64,000 nt of DNA from Fistulifera solaris (lineage: Eukaryota; Bacillariophyta; Bacillariophyceae; Naviculales; Stauroneidaceae), in NCBI GenBank assembly GCA_030295235.1, contig AP026141.1, positions 1-64,000 on the forward strand, given 5' to 3'. A program made the translations under genes and the position numbers. Within the stretch, counting starts at the first letter, position 1; the number at the start of each line of letters is the position of its first letter. Of this stretch, positions 10,795 to 22,875 are shown in pieces. The notes under the pieces were generated by a model, which saw only the letters and a program-made list of their open reading frames with translations, had not been told where the DNA came from and did not search any database.

Positions 10795-11708
10795 TGCGGC
10801 AGTCGGCCAGAGCTGATTTAGGTCATTATATTTGCGCCTCATTCATTTCGTCGGGAAAACAGAAGAATTATATCTAATCGTGCTCACGGCCAACTGCTTA
10901 ATTTCACTGATCGCTGATCGCGCAAGAAGTCTTCTTACCACTTGCTTTCACTGCTGTATCCGTTTGGGGGGCATCATTCGATTGCGGTCAGTCAGTTGGG
11001 AGAAATTGATGGTAACCGGTGCATAAACAATCAAAGTGCATTGTTGAACTGCCTGCCAAAGTTCAAAACGACGTCAACATCAAAAATCTAACCATGAACA
11101 TCCGTTATGCATCCCTTAAATCGTCCTACTGCCGCAACTGGAAATGACACATCAGCGTATCAGTTCCTTTGTGCGACTTTGCGAGATTGTCAATCACCCA
11201 GATGCCTACTTGAATTCGGTAGTTGGATGGAAATCCTATCAAGTTGACTTGAAGAAAGTATGAAAGTGAACGATATTGTTATCGGTTATCGGGCCGAAGG
11301 CAATAAATTTTAGTCAGAATGTGTCACGGCTTTACAGTTATACTGCCAAGTCCATGTCAAACGTGTGGCATCGCAACTTGCTACTGCAGCAACTTTGGTA
11401 TGCTTTTCAAAGGCCTCGAATTGTGACGAGCGGAATAATGCTGATAGTGCAATGAAAGCCAACGCACTAATCTTCTCAGACGTGCGAGATCATACCGGCT
11501 TCCACAGCCGTACGACAGCGCTTATCATTTCGAGACCTAAAATATCACTTGAAACCGTCACGTTGGCATTTATGGCGATGATAGCCGATTGCATAATGAG
11601 CACGGCATTCAAAAAAACGGTATTCACATCCTCTTGCTCGGTCTTTGCCAACAAAGACGTTTCAATTTGTTTTCCGGAGATAGAATTGGGCTTCGTGACA
11701 TCTGAGCT
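10795..11708. other. Gene-poor stretch
   Basis: No supportable gene. A + strand open frame from 11365 to 11712 has no recognisable domain and no good start context, and abuts the 3' end of the decayed kinase. It may be 3' debris of that locus. No tandem repeat is visible. Confidence 0.45.
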
Positions 11709-12795
11709 TTAATCGGAATACTGCGACAGTGAATGTAATGAAATATCCAGGATGTGCTTGGTGCGATCCATCAAATGACTCTCTGCGGACGGATTCACGG
11801 TTGCATCAATCTCGGCACGCAAAATGCTGCATACATGGTCAAGCGATGGGCGATCTGCTCGATTAGCTGACCAGCAGTTTTCGATCAGCTTTTGCATATC
11901 CCCAGTCAGGATGGGTAGCGGTTCAGGGCGGATGTCTTTTCAGAAACTAAATTGCACAATTCTTTCATAGAGACAAAGCGGACATTTTTGAATGGCTTCT
12001 CTAAACTAAAAAGAAGCCACATCATCAGGGAAAATGCGTAAACATCGCTAGAGAGACCGTAGGGAAGTCCTTTCATTACTTCGGGGGCCATAAACCGCAC
12101 GGTCCCTACCGTCGAGGAAGCTTTGTAACCGTCCGGATGCTCAATTAAGTCCTTTTCCTTGAGCTCCTTTGCACAACCGAAATCCACCAGAATCAAATGA
12201 CCACGCAAGCTTATTCCTAGATTTTCGGGCTTCAAATCACGAACAATGTTATGCTGATGAAGGAAGCGAAGGGCACGCGCTAAGTCGAGAGCAGCTACCA
12301 GTCTGTGTGAATAAAAGGCTCCCAATTGCTGTTTTCGAGATCTTGAAACAAAAGTCGGTTCACAACGGCAATCCGACGCCCTTGTCGGCATTCTGGATAC
12401 TGCTTGTTCCACTTCAGTACCTCGTCGGCCAGTGTGCTTGTCAGACGATCGAGAACGAGTCCAAACGAAAGCGTTCCTGGTTCACCTACTGTAGCACGTA
12501 GCCGAATGATGTTGGGATGCTTGATTTGCTGTAAAAAGCATGCCTCTTTGGCCAAGTCAACGATCGAACAGGTCTTTGTATCATAATCTAATCCCTCCAT
12601 TACCATTTTGATTGCATATCTATATTGATTTTTGCGTACATGCATTTTGCAAAGCATTTGAATGGACTTTTCATGGTGCTCTTCATTTCCTGTATCCTTT
12701 TTTTCATCCAGCAAGTCACAACGCGTCGTCGTCATGCGAAGATCTTTGCAGCATCGCGTGGCCAAGACGATTTCACTCTTGCTTATTTTGTACAT
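11709..12795 (-). pseudogene. Protein kinase, decayed paralogue
   Basis: Kinase homologous to the intact genes at 27912-29225 and 47070-48918. Three frames carry consecutive parts: RYAIKMVMEGL (candidate VAIK lysine), LAKEACFLQQIKHPNIIRLRATVGEPGT and GLVLDRLTSTLADEV; then FLHQHNIVRDLKPEN (catalytic loop), LVDFGCAKEL (DFG), GTVRFMAPEV (APE) and GLSSDVYAFSLMMWLLFSLEKPF; then LIENCWSANRADRP. Frames change near 12330-12370 and near 11915-11935. The Gly-rich loop is not recognisable at the N-terminus, and the catalytic loop is one residue shorter than in both paralogues, which read VYRD. Loss of the loop as well as two frame changes makes true decay more likely here than elsewhere in the window. 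Confidence 0.72.
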
Positions 12796-13142
12796 TTACT
12801 ATCTTCCTTCTACAATAAATGAATAGCTTGTATAGAATATTAAGTATAAAAACGGCACCGAAATGTCATATCGGAAAAACTCTGGCGTCTGAGCGGCCTT
12901 ATTACTTAAGATTCCTACTTATTGCACATCGCGGTCCTGTCTGCTGGGCCGTGTGACATCACGTGACTGATTTACACGTCATGAGTCACGAGAGATGTCA
13001 TCGTTATTCATTCAGAAAAATTATCTTAATGTTGTCACGCTTGTCACGCAAGACGAAAACGAAAAGTGCTTTGATATTGCTGCAATATTCTTGTAGCGCT
13101 TACTCCGTAGTATATGTTGAGGGATTGTCTTGAATTCTTAGG

Positions 13143-14614
13143 ATGTTTTTCGGCAAAAGCATAAGTCGACAAAAGCTCAGTTTCGTGACGGCGAGCGCCC
13201 TCGTCGCTTCCGTAGCCGCTCATCGTGTCACAAAGTTGCTGCAAAGCCCAGACGACGAAGACGAAACAGAAGTCATACAAGAGCATCAAAAGCTGAGTCC
13301 CTCTTTTATGAATCGGCTAGCGAAGAAGCCTTATCTGGAATCATTTATTGAGGAAACAGATGGAACTCGTCCTCCTGGTGTACCGCAAACTCTTCGACTC
13401 ATGACTGTCGATATCACGGCTGTGCGCGAAAAGGGCTTAGGTAGTAGTGCCGAATGTCACGCGTCTCCAAATGAGTTCCGACATGGTGTTGCGGCACCTA
13501 AACGAGTCCATGTAGGCTCAGAAATTGAAGGAGAGCCATCCATCGATATTGAACAGAAAGTCTGGATTCGCGCCTTTCATCAATGCTATTACAATGATTC
13601 AGCTGACACGACGAAAAAATTGGGAATCGAAATTATGGAAGCCGATACAACCAGCCTGAACCCTGCCGTATTAAGACGCATGCATAGTTTGATTCGATAC
13701 GACCACGGAAAGTACGCTCGTAGAAAAGGACGCCAAAGATTAGAGACAAAGACTGAGGGAGAAACTGCAGAGGATCTGGACAGCGTAGATCAGCAAGAAG
13801 CACCGTGGAATCAACATGCGTGGATTGAAGAAGCCATATTACGCATCGGAGGAAAGGTCAAGTTTGGCGAGCCCATGCAAGCTGTGAAGCATCAATGGTT
13901 GAACCGCTGGAGGAAGAGAGAATCCTCGTATCGTACTACGGTGAATGCTAGAAAAGGTGCATGGTCGGATTTATTTTCGTATGTGGATCCTGCCGGAATG
14001 GATGGAGCAACGTGTAGCCAGGAGGAGTCATCGAACTGGGCATCGGAGAAACCACACGCGGTGATCGTCAATGGTTCCGTCTTGCAACAGCGGCTTCCTA
14101 AAGCATTACGCCTTTTGCAACAAGTCTGCAGAGAGAATGGTGTCCCGTTGTATGTGTTACATGATCCTAGGAGATGGGGCGGAAATACGCATGAAACACT
14201 TGGTGATGTCTTAGAGGATGTGCGGAGGACAACAAAAAAGCGGATAGTTAGGAATTCTCTTCAATACACAGCCGGTCGTCGTTTTGCGAGAGGCAGACAA
14301 ATGGGAAAGTTGGAAACAGAGGCAAAGTGGAACCTTAGAGAAGCACAGCGTAAAGCGAACGAGTTGCTAGAGCGCTCAGCCGTCTTGACATCGAGGCTTT
14401 GAGCCGCAAGCTCGCACAGCATGGATTGTTGCAGATTCAAAAGAATGAAGGCAGAATGAAAGTGCTGTCTACTAGCATGTTAGAGCTAACAAAAAGCTTG
14501 TCATCTTCTGAGGACGAAAATATCCATGAGAATGACGCAATCGAGCAAAACTATGAAGCTACGAATAAAATATTGGGGGACACTGATTCGAAGGCGTCGA
14601 GATTAAGTGAGTAA
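13143..14614 (+). CDS. Uncharacterised protein, N-terminal membrane segment (one frameshift)
   Basis: About 490 residues if one base is restored. It starts at ATG 13143 with a basic N-terminus and one hydrophobic stretch (LSFVTASALVASVAAH). An acidic stretch and a long unrecognised domain follow, with W-rich parts (APWNQHAWIEEAI, VKHQWLNRWRKRESSYR) and a distinctive block, HAVIVNGSVLQQRLPKALRLL, LYVLHDPRRWGGNTHETLGD. The C-terminus is an Arg/Lys-rich coiled-coil (EAKWNLREAQRKANELLERS). Near 14380-14400 the frame changes: one frame stops at 14402, while the other continues LSRKLAQHGLLQIQKNEGR, which fits the coiled-coil, to a stop at 14614. I do not recognise the family. TACTCCGTA lies 34 bp upstream of the ATG. 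Confidence 0.58.
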
Positions 14615-14698
14615 TATCTAAGTTTGTTACGGTGAAATCGCGATTTATGAAATCAGTATAAAAGCTGCTTAGTAAAGAGATTTACAGCTGTCTCCTTT

Positions 14699-15901
14699 TT
14701 ACTTTCGTTTCTTTGGTTTGACTTCTTCCCAAACGTCAACGTTACTTTCAATAGATTCGCTCGCCAATGCGCGCTCTTCGTATTTTTGCAATTCCATAGC
14801 CAAAGCAGCGTCTTCTTCGATTCCGTTAATTTGCTCGCTGGTTTTGTCATGATTCGAGCTATCTCCATTCTCTTGCTTTTTCTTATTTTTGTTCTTCTTT
14901 TTTAGACTTGGTCGCCACAGGCTGGAATTCATTCGAGTCCGTAGCTTTCTTTTCCTCTGCGACAGCTGCCGAAGCGTCAAGTTTCATTGCAGCTTGTGAC
15001 GACCCGTTCTTTACTTCTACCTTTGGTTTGGGATCGGACTCTTTACCGACGGTCGTCCAGCCATCATCCTGGTTCCACGTCTCCGTAACAGCAGATTTGG
15101 TCTGCGACTTTGATGTGGTGCCGTTCTCCTGGGTTGTGGACGAAGCAACTTTTGTCTTCTTCGTCTTCACCTTTTTCTTTTCATAGAAGGAGACGACTTT
15201 TCGGAGGCGCTCTGCTTAGCAGGTGGGATGACCTCTGTTTCGGTATCCAAGAGCTCTTTTCAATTTCCTTCGCGTCTTCTGTGACCTTGTTTCTCGCACT
15301 ACCACTCTTGACAGTTTTATCATTCTTCGCCTTGCTCGTCTTTTTTAGCCCGAGATTTCGACGCCGAAGGAGTCAGCATGGATTTGTAAATTTGATGAGT
15401 AGCTAAACCTAGCAGGAGCATCAGTACAGCCCATTGTACGAAAGGAAAACCTCGTTCTTTCAAACCATCGACTCTCTTCCCCGATTGAAGTTTCGGGATA
15501 CTGGTTCGCCCGGCGGTATTGCTACTCGCAAAACCGGATTTGTCAGCCGCTGCTGCAGCCGCCGCGGCGAGTTCGGGGTCTTCGTAAAGAGCCCGCATGA
15601 CTTCGTCTTCGCTCATTCCTTGCAAATCTTCTAATTCTAGTTTTCCCCGAGGAGGGATTCCGCTACTTCCGCGCGCCCGAGTCGCGATCTTGGGGCGACC
15701 GTCTTCGGTGGTCTGATGATACTCTTGTTCACCTTCTTCCGCGTCTGAAGGGTTGTCGCTATCCTCGTGACTACCTTCACTACTTCCCGTCGGGCGAGAT
15801 CGTTTACGATCGTTACCGTGCAACTGATCACCAGCATGAGCGTTCGACCCATCCATACGGTCCGTTTCGTCTGGCTTGGTTTCTGCAGTAGAAGAAGGCA
15901 T
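14699..15901 (-). CDS. Uncharacterised single-TM protein with Lys-rich tail (several frameshifts)
   Basis: The N-terminal 194 residues from ATG 15901 are one clean frame: acidic, Ser/Asp-rich, then LEDLQGMSEDEVMRALYEDPE, a run of alanines, and one membrane helix (VQWAVLMLLLGLATHQIYKSML). Downstream, coding-like sequence continues but changes frame near 15335, 15255, 15178 and 14895, each in or beside an A-rich lysine tract. Recognisable blocks are DGWTTVGKESDPKPKVEV and, at the end, ALAMELQKYEERALA and NVDVWEEVKPKKRK with a stop at 14699. One TM helix followed by a long charged tail suggests an ER or nuclear-envelope protein, but that is inference. The number of frame changes is unusually high for the window; lysine homopolymers make consensus error a good explanation. 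Confidence 0.5.
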
Positions 15902-16742
15902 TTTCAATTGAATGTTGTGCTTCGGATCGAAAACGAATCAACGAGAATAAATGCTTTAAATGGAAAAAGTAGCTCCGCAGTAAAAATAAATTGTAAATCT
16001 CTATCGAAGTAGAACAACGTTGCTGTAAACACAAATACAGAAAAGCAAGCGCAGTGTGAGAGGGTGAAGACGAAATAATAAACAACACCGTACAACCGCA
16101 AATGTCAAAAGAGATCCCTGACGCATCACAAACTCGTCCTCGTTTATTATAGAAACTAAACGACCATTTCCTTTCCTCTATAACCAACTTCGATCTTCTA
16201 TTCCCTACCTTGTCAAGATATAGTCGAATAAATGAAGCTTAAATACGAAATGAACATAAAGGGAAAGACTTGTTACTTTCTCCGTAACAAAAGCAAGGAC
16301 ACGCCTTGTTTGCAACTTCCACGTGCAGATCTTTTCATGACTTCATGACCCAAAATGTCCCATGCCGGCCACAAACTATACTATTACAATGTACTCCAAC
16401 ATCCCGATCCAGACAGACGACCGGCGGGCCGTTTTGCGCCGGGCTGTCTCTTCCGAGTCGCTCCACTACATTTTAATACTATAACGTTTGTTATCGGGTG
16501 TTCTTGAGTCGGGTCAAAAATGGCCGTTGGTGTCATCAACGGCGAAATTGCCCGCAAGCCAGGCTATCCTTTTCCCCAATCGAGCCATGCATCGAACACC
16601 TCGAACACGTCACGCTCACGCATGATGAATGCAACAAAACTAAAAAACCAGCGTATGTTGACTTGCAATCTTCGATCTATAACCGGCTTTAAACTGCTCT
16701 TGAACAAGAGAAACTGACGAATTCACTAGTCATTCGCAAGAC
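15902..16742. other. Intergenic, nothing recognised
   Basis: Upstream of the single-TM protein gene on the minus strand and of a short + strand gene. Short frames at 16498-16692 and 16520-16717 have no motif. No repeat or RNA recognised. Confidence 0.4.
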
Positions 16743-16943
16743 ATGTTTTCCTCCATAGGCTTTCGAACGAAACTCGGGCAACATTCACGTCGCTTTCTTT
16801 CGAAAGCACCTCGAAAGAATCAGCGTCAACAGAAACATTACAATAATTCAAGCGGCGTCGCAATAGCGGCATTTGCTTTTCTGTGTGGAGCGGGTAGTAC
16901 TGTTCTCATGGTGCGATTGGATGGAGAGGACAGCATCGAATAA
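16743..16943 (+). CDS. Small single-TM protein, mitochondrial-like N-terminus
   Basis: 66 residues. The N-terminal 35 are basic, with no acidic residue (RTKLGQHSRRFLSKAPRKNQ), and resemble a mitochondrial presequence. A single hydrophobic segment (GVAIAAFAFLCGAGSTVLMV) and a short acidic end (RLDGEDSIE) follow. This layout is typical of small inner-membrane or respiratory accessory subunits. The gene is supported only by these properties, so it may be chance. No family recognised. Confidence 0.4.
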   Translation: MFSSIGFRTKLGQHSRRFLSKAPRKNQRQQKHYNNSSGVAIAAFAFLCGAGSTVLMVRLDGEDSIE

Positions 16944-17068
16944 AAGAACTCAGATCGAAATTTCTAGTGCACAAACAGATTCTGGTTTTGTTGCTCTAGA
17001 ATATATATAATATAAAAAGAAGACCCTTTCAATCAAGGAGGACAAGCGTCGGAACGTAAGCCAGTGGT

Positions 17069-18945
17069 TCAAATTTGACCAGCAAGACTGTTCTGCTGTT
17101 CCAAAACCTCGGCTTCGAGTTTGCGAATGCGCTTACCCCATCCGTGAAACCCACTATGATTGCCAAACTCACGATACAAATCCAACAATTCGAGCTCTGC
17201 GGATCTAAGTTTCTCTGTCTGTTTAAGCTGCCGCTGGGCTTTTTTCCTTTTCCAGCCGAGCTTGCGTGTGCAATTCTTTTTCGATGCGAAGCTTGTTTCT
17301 CAAATTATCGCGGGTGGCGGTCAAGTTCTCAATGCCGGTTCTGAGGGAAGCGATTTGAGTGTGAAGATTCCTTTCCTGGTTCAGTTCATCTTCGAGACGC
17401 TTGTTTTTCTTCGTAGCTTCCTCTAGAAGAGCCTTCTTGTTTCTCAAGTTCGCGATAACCTTCTCGTTTTTGGCGCGAAGTGCTTCTACCTTCTTTGCAA
17501 CTCGAACACAGAATCTGGAAGAATCTTCTCATCAGGAAGCGCTGGAAGAACAGGTTTCTCAAGGCATGAATCAAGCATGTCACTGGGTACCTGTTTGTTT
17601 GCATAAAGAAAAGGTGCATCGACCATGTCGATACTCGTGGCTGCTTTGCGAAGCTCGGGTGCTGGCTCCGTCCCTAACGACTCTTCTTCCGGAGAAAGAA
17701 CCGCCTGATTTCCAAACATGCGTTTGCCCGGAGGATCGCTTTTTTGATTGCTGTTGCTTCGACTTGGATTATACACAGATCCATCATCGGCGTCGGGGTG
17801 GTTTTCCTTTTCCGACTCGGCACGAACTCCTTGTTTGAGGTCTTTATCTTTCGATGCCGAGGTATTGAATCCACTGGCGTTAAGCTCATCTCGAATGTCC
17901 GTCGCTTTTTTTGCCATTAGCTTCGCGAGATTCCGTTTTGTTGAGATCGCTTTCAGCGGAGGCTGGATCACTTTCTCGAACCAATTTATTGGCGGGTAAA
18001 TTTGCCGGCGCGCTCTCTTTTTCCTTTGATAGTTTAGGTTTTGCCGCGACGGAATCGGGAACGTTCGATTTGTTGTTTTCCGACAAGACACTTGCGGCCA
18101 TAAGCTTCGTATCGTCATCTTTCTCCTCTTTAGTGACGAGTGATTCCTTCGCAGGCACCGCAGGCTGCGGCTTTGCCGCCACAGTTTTCGGGTGGCGGAG
18201 ACTAAAGTAGTCAATCAGTTCAAGCTCCTCATCGTCGTCGGAATCATCATTTGCGGAGTTCTGGGCAGCATCTTCATCGTCGCTGTCATCTGCTTTTGGC
18301 TCCAAACCGACAATGCGAACGTGAAGGGCTTTCTCGGTAACGTCTCGAAGCTGTACCGCCGCTTTCAAATGACGTATATAGGTTTGGTTGTAGTGAGCGT
18401 AACTGTCGTACCTGCCCGTGACTGCGCGATGATTCATTTGCCCAGTCAATCCGATGAACTCAACAACTGCGTATGCTTCTTCGAGTTTGAGGTCATGCGC
18501 ACTGGCGGAATCAAATTCTTTGCCGTCAAAGTACTGTATCTGGACTGGAGTGGACAGGTTCAGTTGTCTCACCACTTCCTTGTAGAGAATGACAGCCGGT
18601 AGCTTGTAGCACTCTTCTTGCGGGCCCGCGCGGAGCTGCAGTATTTTCATGACCGACAAGAAAGCGCTGAATGACTTCTGCTTGCACCACTTGTACTTTC
18701 CCTGCTTCCAAAAAGTCATACAGAGCTTTCATTTGCGACTCGCAGAGATCATAGGCTGTTAGCGGCGTCAAGTCAATGAAGGGAGAGAATACAGGAACGT
18801 TGAAACGACGCTGACTGGGCGAGACTTTTATTGCAAACTCTTCACCTCTCGGACTGATTTGCAGAAAGTCGTTCTTCATTTGTTTCGTCCATCCTTTGTT
18901 AGTCATTTCTTGATTGAGGATTCTCAATGACGTTCTCGGATCCAT
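17069..18945 (-). CDS. Uncharacterised acidic/coiled-coil protein (four frameshifts)
   Basis: Roughly 625 residues spread over successive frames. The start is uncertain; ATG 18945 (MDPRTSLRILNQEM) is the first in-frame methionine, but coding-like sequence continues upstream. Part 1 runs to DFLEAGKVQVVQAEVIQRF. Part 2 begins LSVMKILQLRAGPQEECYKL and includes VQIQYFDGKEFDSAS, YVVEF-like strands and an acidic stretch (DDSDDEDAAQNSANDDSDDD). Part 3 is Lys/Ser-rich and disordered. Part 4 is a long coiled-coil (NKKALLEEATKKNKRLEDEL), which continues in a fifth segment, QRQLKQTEKLRSAELELLDL, to a stop at 17069. Frame changes lie near 18650, 17910 (A run), 17500 and 17240 (A run). I do not recognise the family; a nuclear or scaffold role is a guess. 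Confidence 0.5.
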
Positions 18946-20149
18946 AATATCATCGTCGTCGCGTCTTCCTTGAGATCGCTGACTACCTTGCAACCGGTTT
19001 CGAAGAGAATACTGTAGAATATACAGATAAATGTGAGAATATGCTTCATGCAAGATAAAGTGTGGGTCTCTGCTCAATTGCAAAATGATTCCTTCGGTAG
19101 ATAATCGTATATCTGTAGACCCGCGTCTCCGTCATTTTACGAGAGTCGCTGGAGACTTTCCCCGTTCAAGTAGATCTCAATCCTTCGTACGTTTTGTCAC
19201 AAACGCCTCTATTTACTTACGCGATTTCTCATGTTTGCAATAGTGAATCTGTTTTGAACACAGAAACAATAGATTTCAGACTAGTATGACAGGAGATGCT
19301 AATCAATGATGTTTGCTTTTGTTGTGGGAAAAGGAAAAACTCTTTGAAGGCGGGCTCGATTGCGGAATGATGTCCTCGATGTCTCGTCGCGATCTTGCAT
19401 GGTACTGTACTGTAATGAAAAGAAGATCGAATTCTACAGTCTCATCTACACAAAAGTTCTACTATCTGTTTTAAACAAGAGACGTGTGCTGCTAAATCTT
19501 ACTCCGTATTTCGCACCAGCGGAGCGACATTCACTAAGAAAAAATTCAAAAAATAAAACAAAATTCGGAAGACGAATGAAGATGTATCTATTTGAATTTC
19601 TAGCAGTGTAGATAAAGCTCCATTCCTATCTCTTTCGCAGCATCTGCTAAAAACAAATCTCAATAATCGATTATAATCAAGTCGAAAGAGCTTTCAGATC
19701 ATGTTTCGCTGAATACACTATAGACCGAAATGTAGACAAACACTACCACGACTGCACTTCAGTCAAGAATCATCGTTGATTGCTGAGCCATACGGATCAT
19801 TCTTTCTAGCCATCATCCGTCCTCCACAAAAAATAATGTTATGAACTCGCGTATCCTTGTAGACCATATGATGGTCAATTCACCCCTTTATTATTTGATG
19901 ATCCAAGCGGTGTAGTAATTACTATACTATCAATGTGTAGACGACCTTTTCCCACGACTGCATCTCAGTCTCGTGTGTGCAAATCATTTGGGTGGACTTA
20001 CAGACGATCGTTGTTGCCGGCCAACGATAAACAAAAACGCAAAAGAAAATCAACATCGGCGTGTTTGCGTTCTTTCAAACACAAATCAGCCGTTCTATTG
20101 CAACAAAGTTACAACAAAGATTGAACGATCCAAAATCTGCAGAAAGACC
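18946..20149. other. Intergenic, about 1.2 kb, nothing recognised
   Basis: Between the divergent coiled-coil gene and RRP7. Carries TACTCCGTA (19500-19508) and GTACTGTACTGTAATG (19394-19409). Open frames at 19360-19611 and 19933-20124 have no family features. Two similar phrases (CTACCACGACTGCACTTCAGTC at 19743 and CCCACGACTGCATCTCAGTC at 19954) sit about 210 bp apart and suggest an old duplication. Confidence 0.4.
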
Positions 20150-21050
20150 ATGTCGCCGGTGAATCGCATTAGGGGATATTTACCGGTTCGCTTGCAGTTG
20201 CCTTCGGAAAACGGTACACGAGATGAGACTTTTATCTACGTCAAGGAGCACACAGAAAAAGCCTCAAACAAGTCAACGACGACAACATTATTTGTCGTAA
20301 ACGCTCCCGTAATTCCAGGAGTTTCAACGCGTATTCTACTCAAAGCACTCTTAGGAGCATGGGCTGATATTCAGCGCGTCACTGTTGTCTCTCATGCGAC
20401 ACGAACCCAAGTAACCATGACACCCACGTGGTTGACGAAGAATACGGAAGGAAGTTACGCACACGTTATCTATGCATCGCCACAAGCTCTTAAAAAAGAC
20501 GATGAAAGCGTTGGAAAAGCGCCCTGAACTTGCGCTAGATGGAGCAGAGGTGAGCACGCTACAGGATGCGAGTGCAGATGATGACGAAGAAGAAAAAGAG
20601 TCTGATCAGATAAGGAGAAAATCTGGAAACAAAAGTATTGTTTTGGAGCTGGCGAAGCGGTATCGACAGTCCATACCAGATAGAAATTTGTTGTTAGAAG
20701 AATGCAATCAGGTTATGGAGAAATTCGAAGAAACCTCCGAGGCTCTTCGCATGGAACGCGAACGAGCCGCCAACGAGCCCGATGAAGATGGCTTTGTCAC
20801 AGTGACATACACAGGCAACAACAACAATGTTGCATTGGAGTCATCGCAACAAAATTCTGGAAATAAGCGACCCAGCAGCAAAAGCAGTCGCCACCGCAAG
20901 AAACAGAAGAAAAAGTGCGAAGATCTCACCGACTTTTATCGTTTTCAAAACAAACAGCAGAAGAAAGATGCTCTACAAGAATTACGAAAACAATTTCAAC
21001 ATGATGTTGAAAAAGTTCAAAAACTACGTGAAAACTTTCATCCGTTTTAA
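20150..21050 (+). CDS. RRP7: RRP7-type ribosomal RNA processing protein (one frameshift)
   Basis: 299 residues once one base is removed. The N-terminal part (GYLPVRLQLPSENG, TTLFVVNAPVIPGVSTRILL) matches the degenerate RRM of RRP7A. The C-terminal part has GFVTVTYTG and the family end motif TDFYRFQNKQQKKDALQELR followed by KLRENFHPF, as in RRP7A. RRP7 acts in the nucleolus in small-subunit processome assembly. The frame changes at a six-A run (20492-20497): QALKK is followed in the other frame by TMKALEKRPELALDG. RRP7 is essential in yeast and usually single-copy, so a real frameshift would be surprising. ATG 20150 was chosen because sequence upstream is not protein-like. Confidence 0.85.
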
Positions 21051-22029
21051 GTAGCAGTGGGCATATTCCGTTTGCTCCTTAAGAAAAAGTCTCTGTACTT
21101 GACAAGTGGCATACGCTTTTGGCTTAGGCTGTAACGTAAGCTAGAGATTACAGTTGATGCTGGTACCGTAGTGGTAGGTCTGGTAAGCAGAAAGCTAATT
21201 CCAGCCGTCCATCCGTCCCTCTTCAACAGACTTATCCTGCATTATGCGTTAGAAATTCTGTCAATAAAATTTTTTTTCTGCCGCTCTGAGAAGCGTAACA
21301 CGTCCACGGTCCAAGTCTTTAGCTAATATCTAAGCACCTGGATGCCTGGATCTGAATTAGGCACCGTAGATTGCCGCTTAATCGTGGATCATGGGTCGTG
21401 GGTCGTGGCTCGTGGCTCTCTGTAGTCTCTCTCTACATGGTAGTCTTGGAGTGTTCTTCGTTGTAATTTGCTTGATAGATGACAGTTGCAGTACGGCCGT
21501 AGTACTGTTTGACGTTTGACAATCCTCGTCCTGGGTCCTTGGTCCTTGGGTCCGAGATCCGAGCCCCGAAAGATTCTAGGACTTAATGACTTTCTAAACT
21601 AGGATCTTAATGTTAAAAAGTAAATGCTTCTTTGCTGTTCTTGTTCTTACTGCTTACTGCCCACTGATACGTTTTCTCATTCGTAAGTCCGTCAGATGAC
21701 GTCAGATGAGGAGTCACAGTTGAAGTTTTCGGTTCTCAGGTTCGTCCTTGGTCTTCGCACCTCGCTTTCCGATATCCGAGCACTGCATCAAAGCATCGCA
21801 CCAAAGCCGTTTACCCGGTCCGGTATGTGTTATAAATCGTTAAATCTGAATCTAAAATACGTTTAGTTTTGACGTCTTTTCACGTCAAGCTGGAATTCTT
21901 ATCAGGCTAACTAAAAATCGAAACGGTATCGGTTGCCTCTCTAGTCGTAATGTCTGCTTCATCATTCAACAAAATAATCAACCGGCTAATATTCTTCTGA
22001 TAACCAAATTTCAACAAACGATCATCATC
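21051..22029. other. Gene-free stretch with stuttered words
   Basis: No gene seen. Short word stuttering occurs at about 21380-21435 (GGGTCGTGGGTCGTGGCTCGTGG) and 21528-21560 (GGGTCCTTGGTCCTTGGGTCC). The style is the same as at 1738-1893 and 26400-26600. Confidence 0.45.
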
Positions 22030-22875
22030 ATGCCGACAAGAATGATGATATCGCCCAATTTACCTCCTGAAAGAAAACGAAGCATCCGATTGAGCAGCGT
22101 GCCAGTCTATGAAGTGATCTGCGCGGAAAAAGCCACGCGGTGCAGCCAACCCTCGCGTACAAAAAGCATGCCGAAACAAACATCGTCTGGTGGACTTTCT
22201 CGCAACTTTTTGATTGAAAATAAGGATGCTGGCCACAGCAGCCCGCCAGAACGTTCATCTCCTCAACTAAGAAGTATCTTCGCTTTACGGTCGCTCGTTT
22301 CTTCGCAACCGTCCTCGACTGTTCGAAGATATTCGGCATCGGAGGCTAAACCTGATCGAATAGAACAGCTCCATAGATCCCCAATTCGACACGCTCCTCG
22401 TCGGATCAAAAGCTGTATGTCTCCGTGTTCTTTACGCCCTTCCGCGGAAAATGGTCCTCCTATTCGAAAACCAAAAGAACAGTCTCCTTTGGCCGTGTCG
22501 AAGGTGTCATCGTAAAAGATATAGCTCGCGAAAATAAGAACACGCTGTGGTTTTCCTCAGATGAATATAAAACGATGCGAGACGAGGCCTTTCAGATTGC
22601 CCTAACCATCCGAGAGAAAAAGGCTGTTGGAGATACGCCACACGCAACCTCGCGAGGACTCGAGAGGTTTGTCAACAAAGAGTCGACAACAATCAAGACA
22701 GCTCGGCTGTCCGTACTGGAGCATCAAGATTTAACCATGTACTCCCCTAGCATCGCATCGGGCGGTCCTTGAAGCGAGAGAAACGGCGTTGTTGGATGCC
22801 CTCGAGGCTATAGCAATTCAGAAAGAGAGTCAAAGACCTTCAGTATGTCGACGCCGCTCCAAGCTGAGTCCTTGA
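22030..22875 (+). pseudogene. LWF/EY family protein, copy 2 (two frameshifts)
   Basis: Second member of the local family. It opens at ATG 22030 with a Ser/Arg-rich N-terminus ending in RRIKSCMSPCSLR, the counterpart of RTRSCMSARSLR in the intact copy. The frame changes at a four-A run (22467-22470) into TKRTVSFGRVEGVIVKDIA, NKNTLWFSSDEYKTMRDEA, TSRGLERFV and LSVLEHQDLTMY, and returns to the first frame at a four-C run (22744-22747) into LASHRAVLEARETALLDALEA, ending at a stop 22873-22875. Each change is one base and they cancel. Both lie in homopolymers, so consensus error remains possible. The upstream PRxFQQVYIAANRGE block of copies 3 and 4 is not seen here. Confidence 0.62.

Noticed and set aside
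11365-11712. A 115-residue + strand gene
   Set aside because: No recognisable domain, and it lies in the 3' flank of a decayed kinase.
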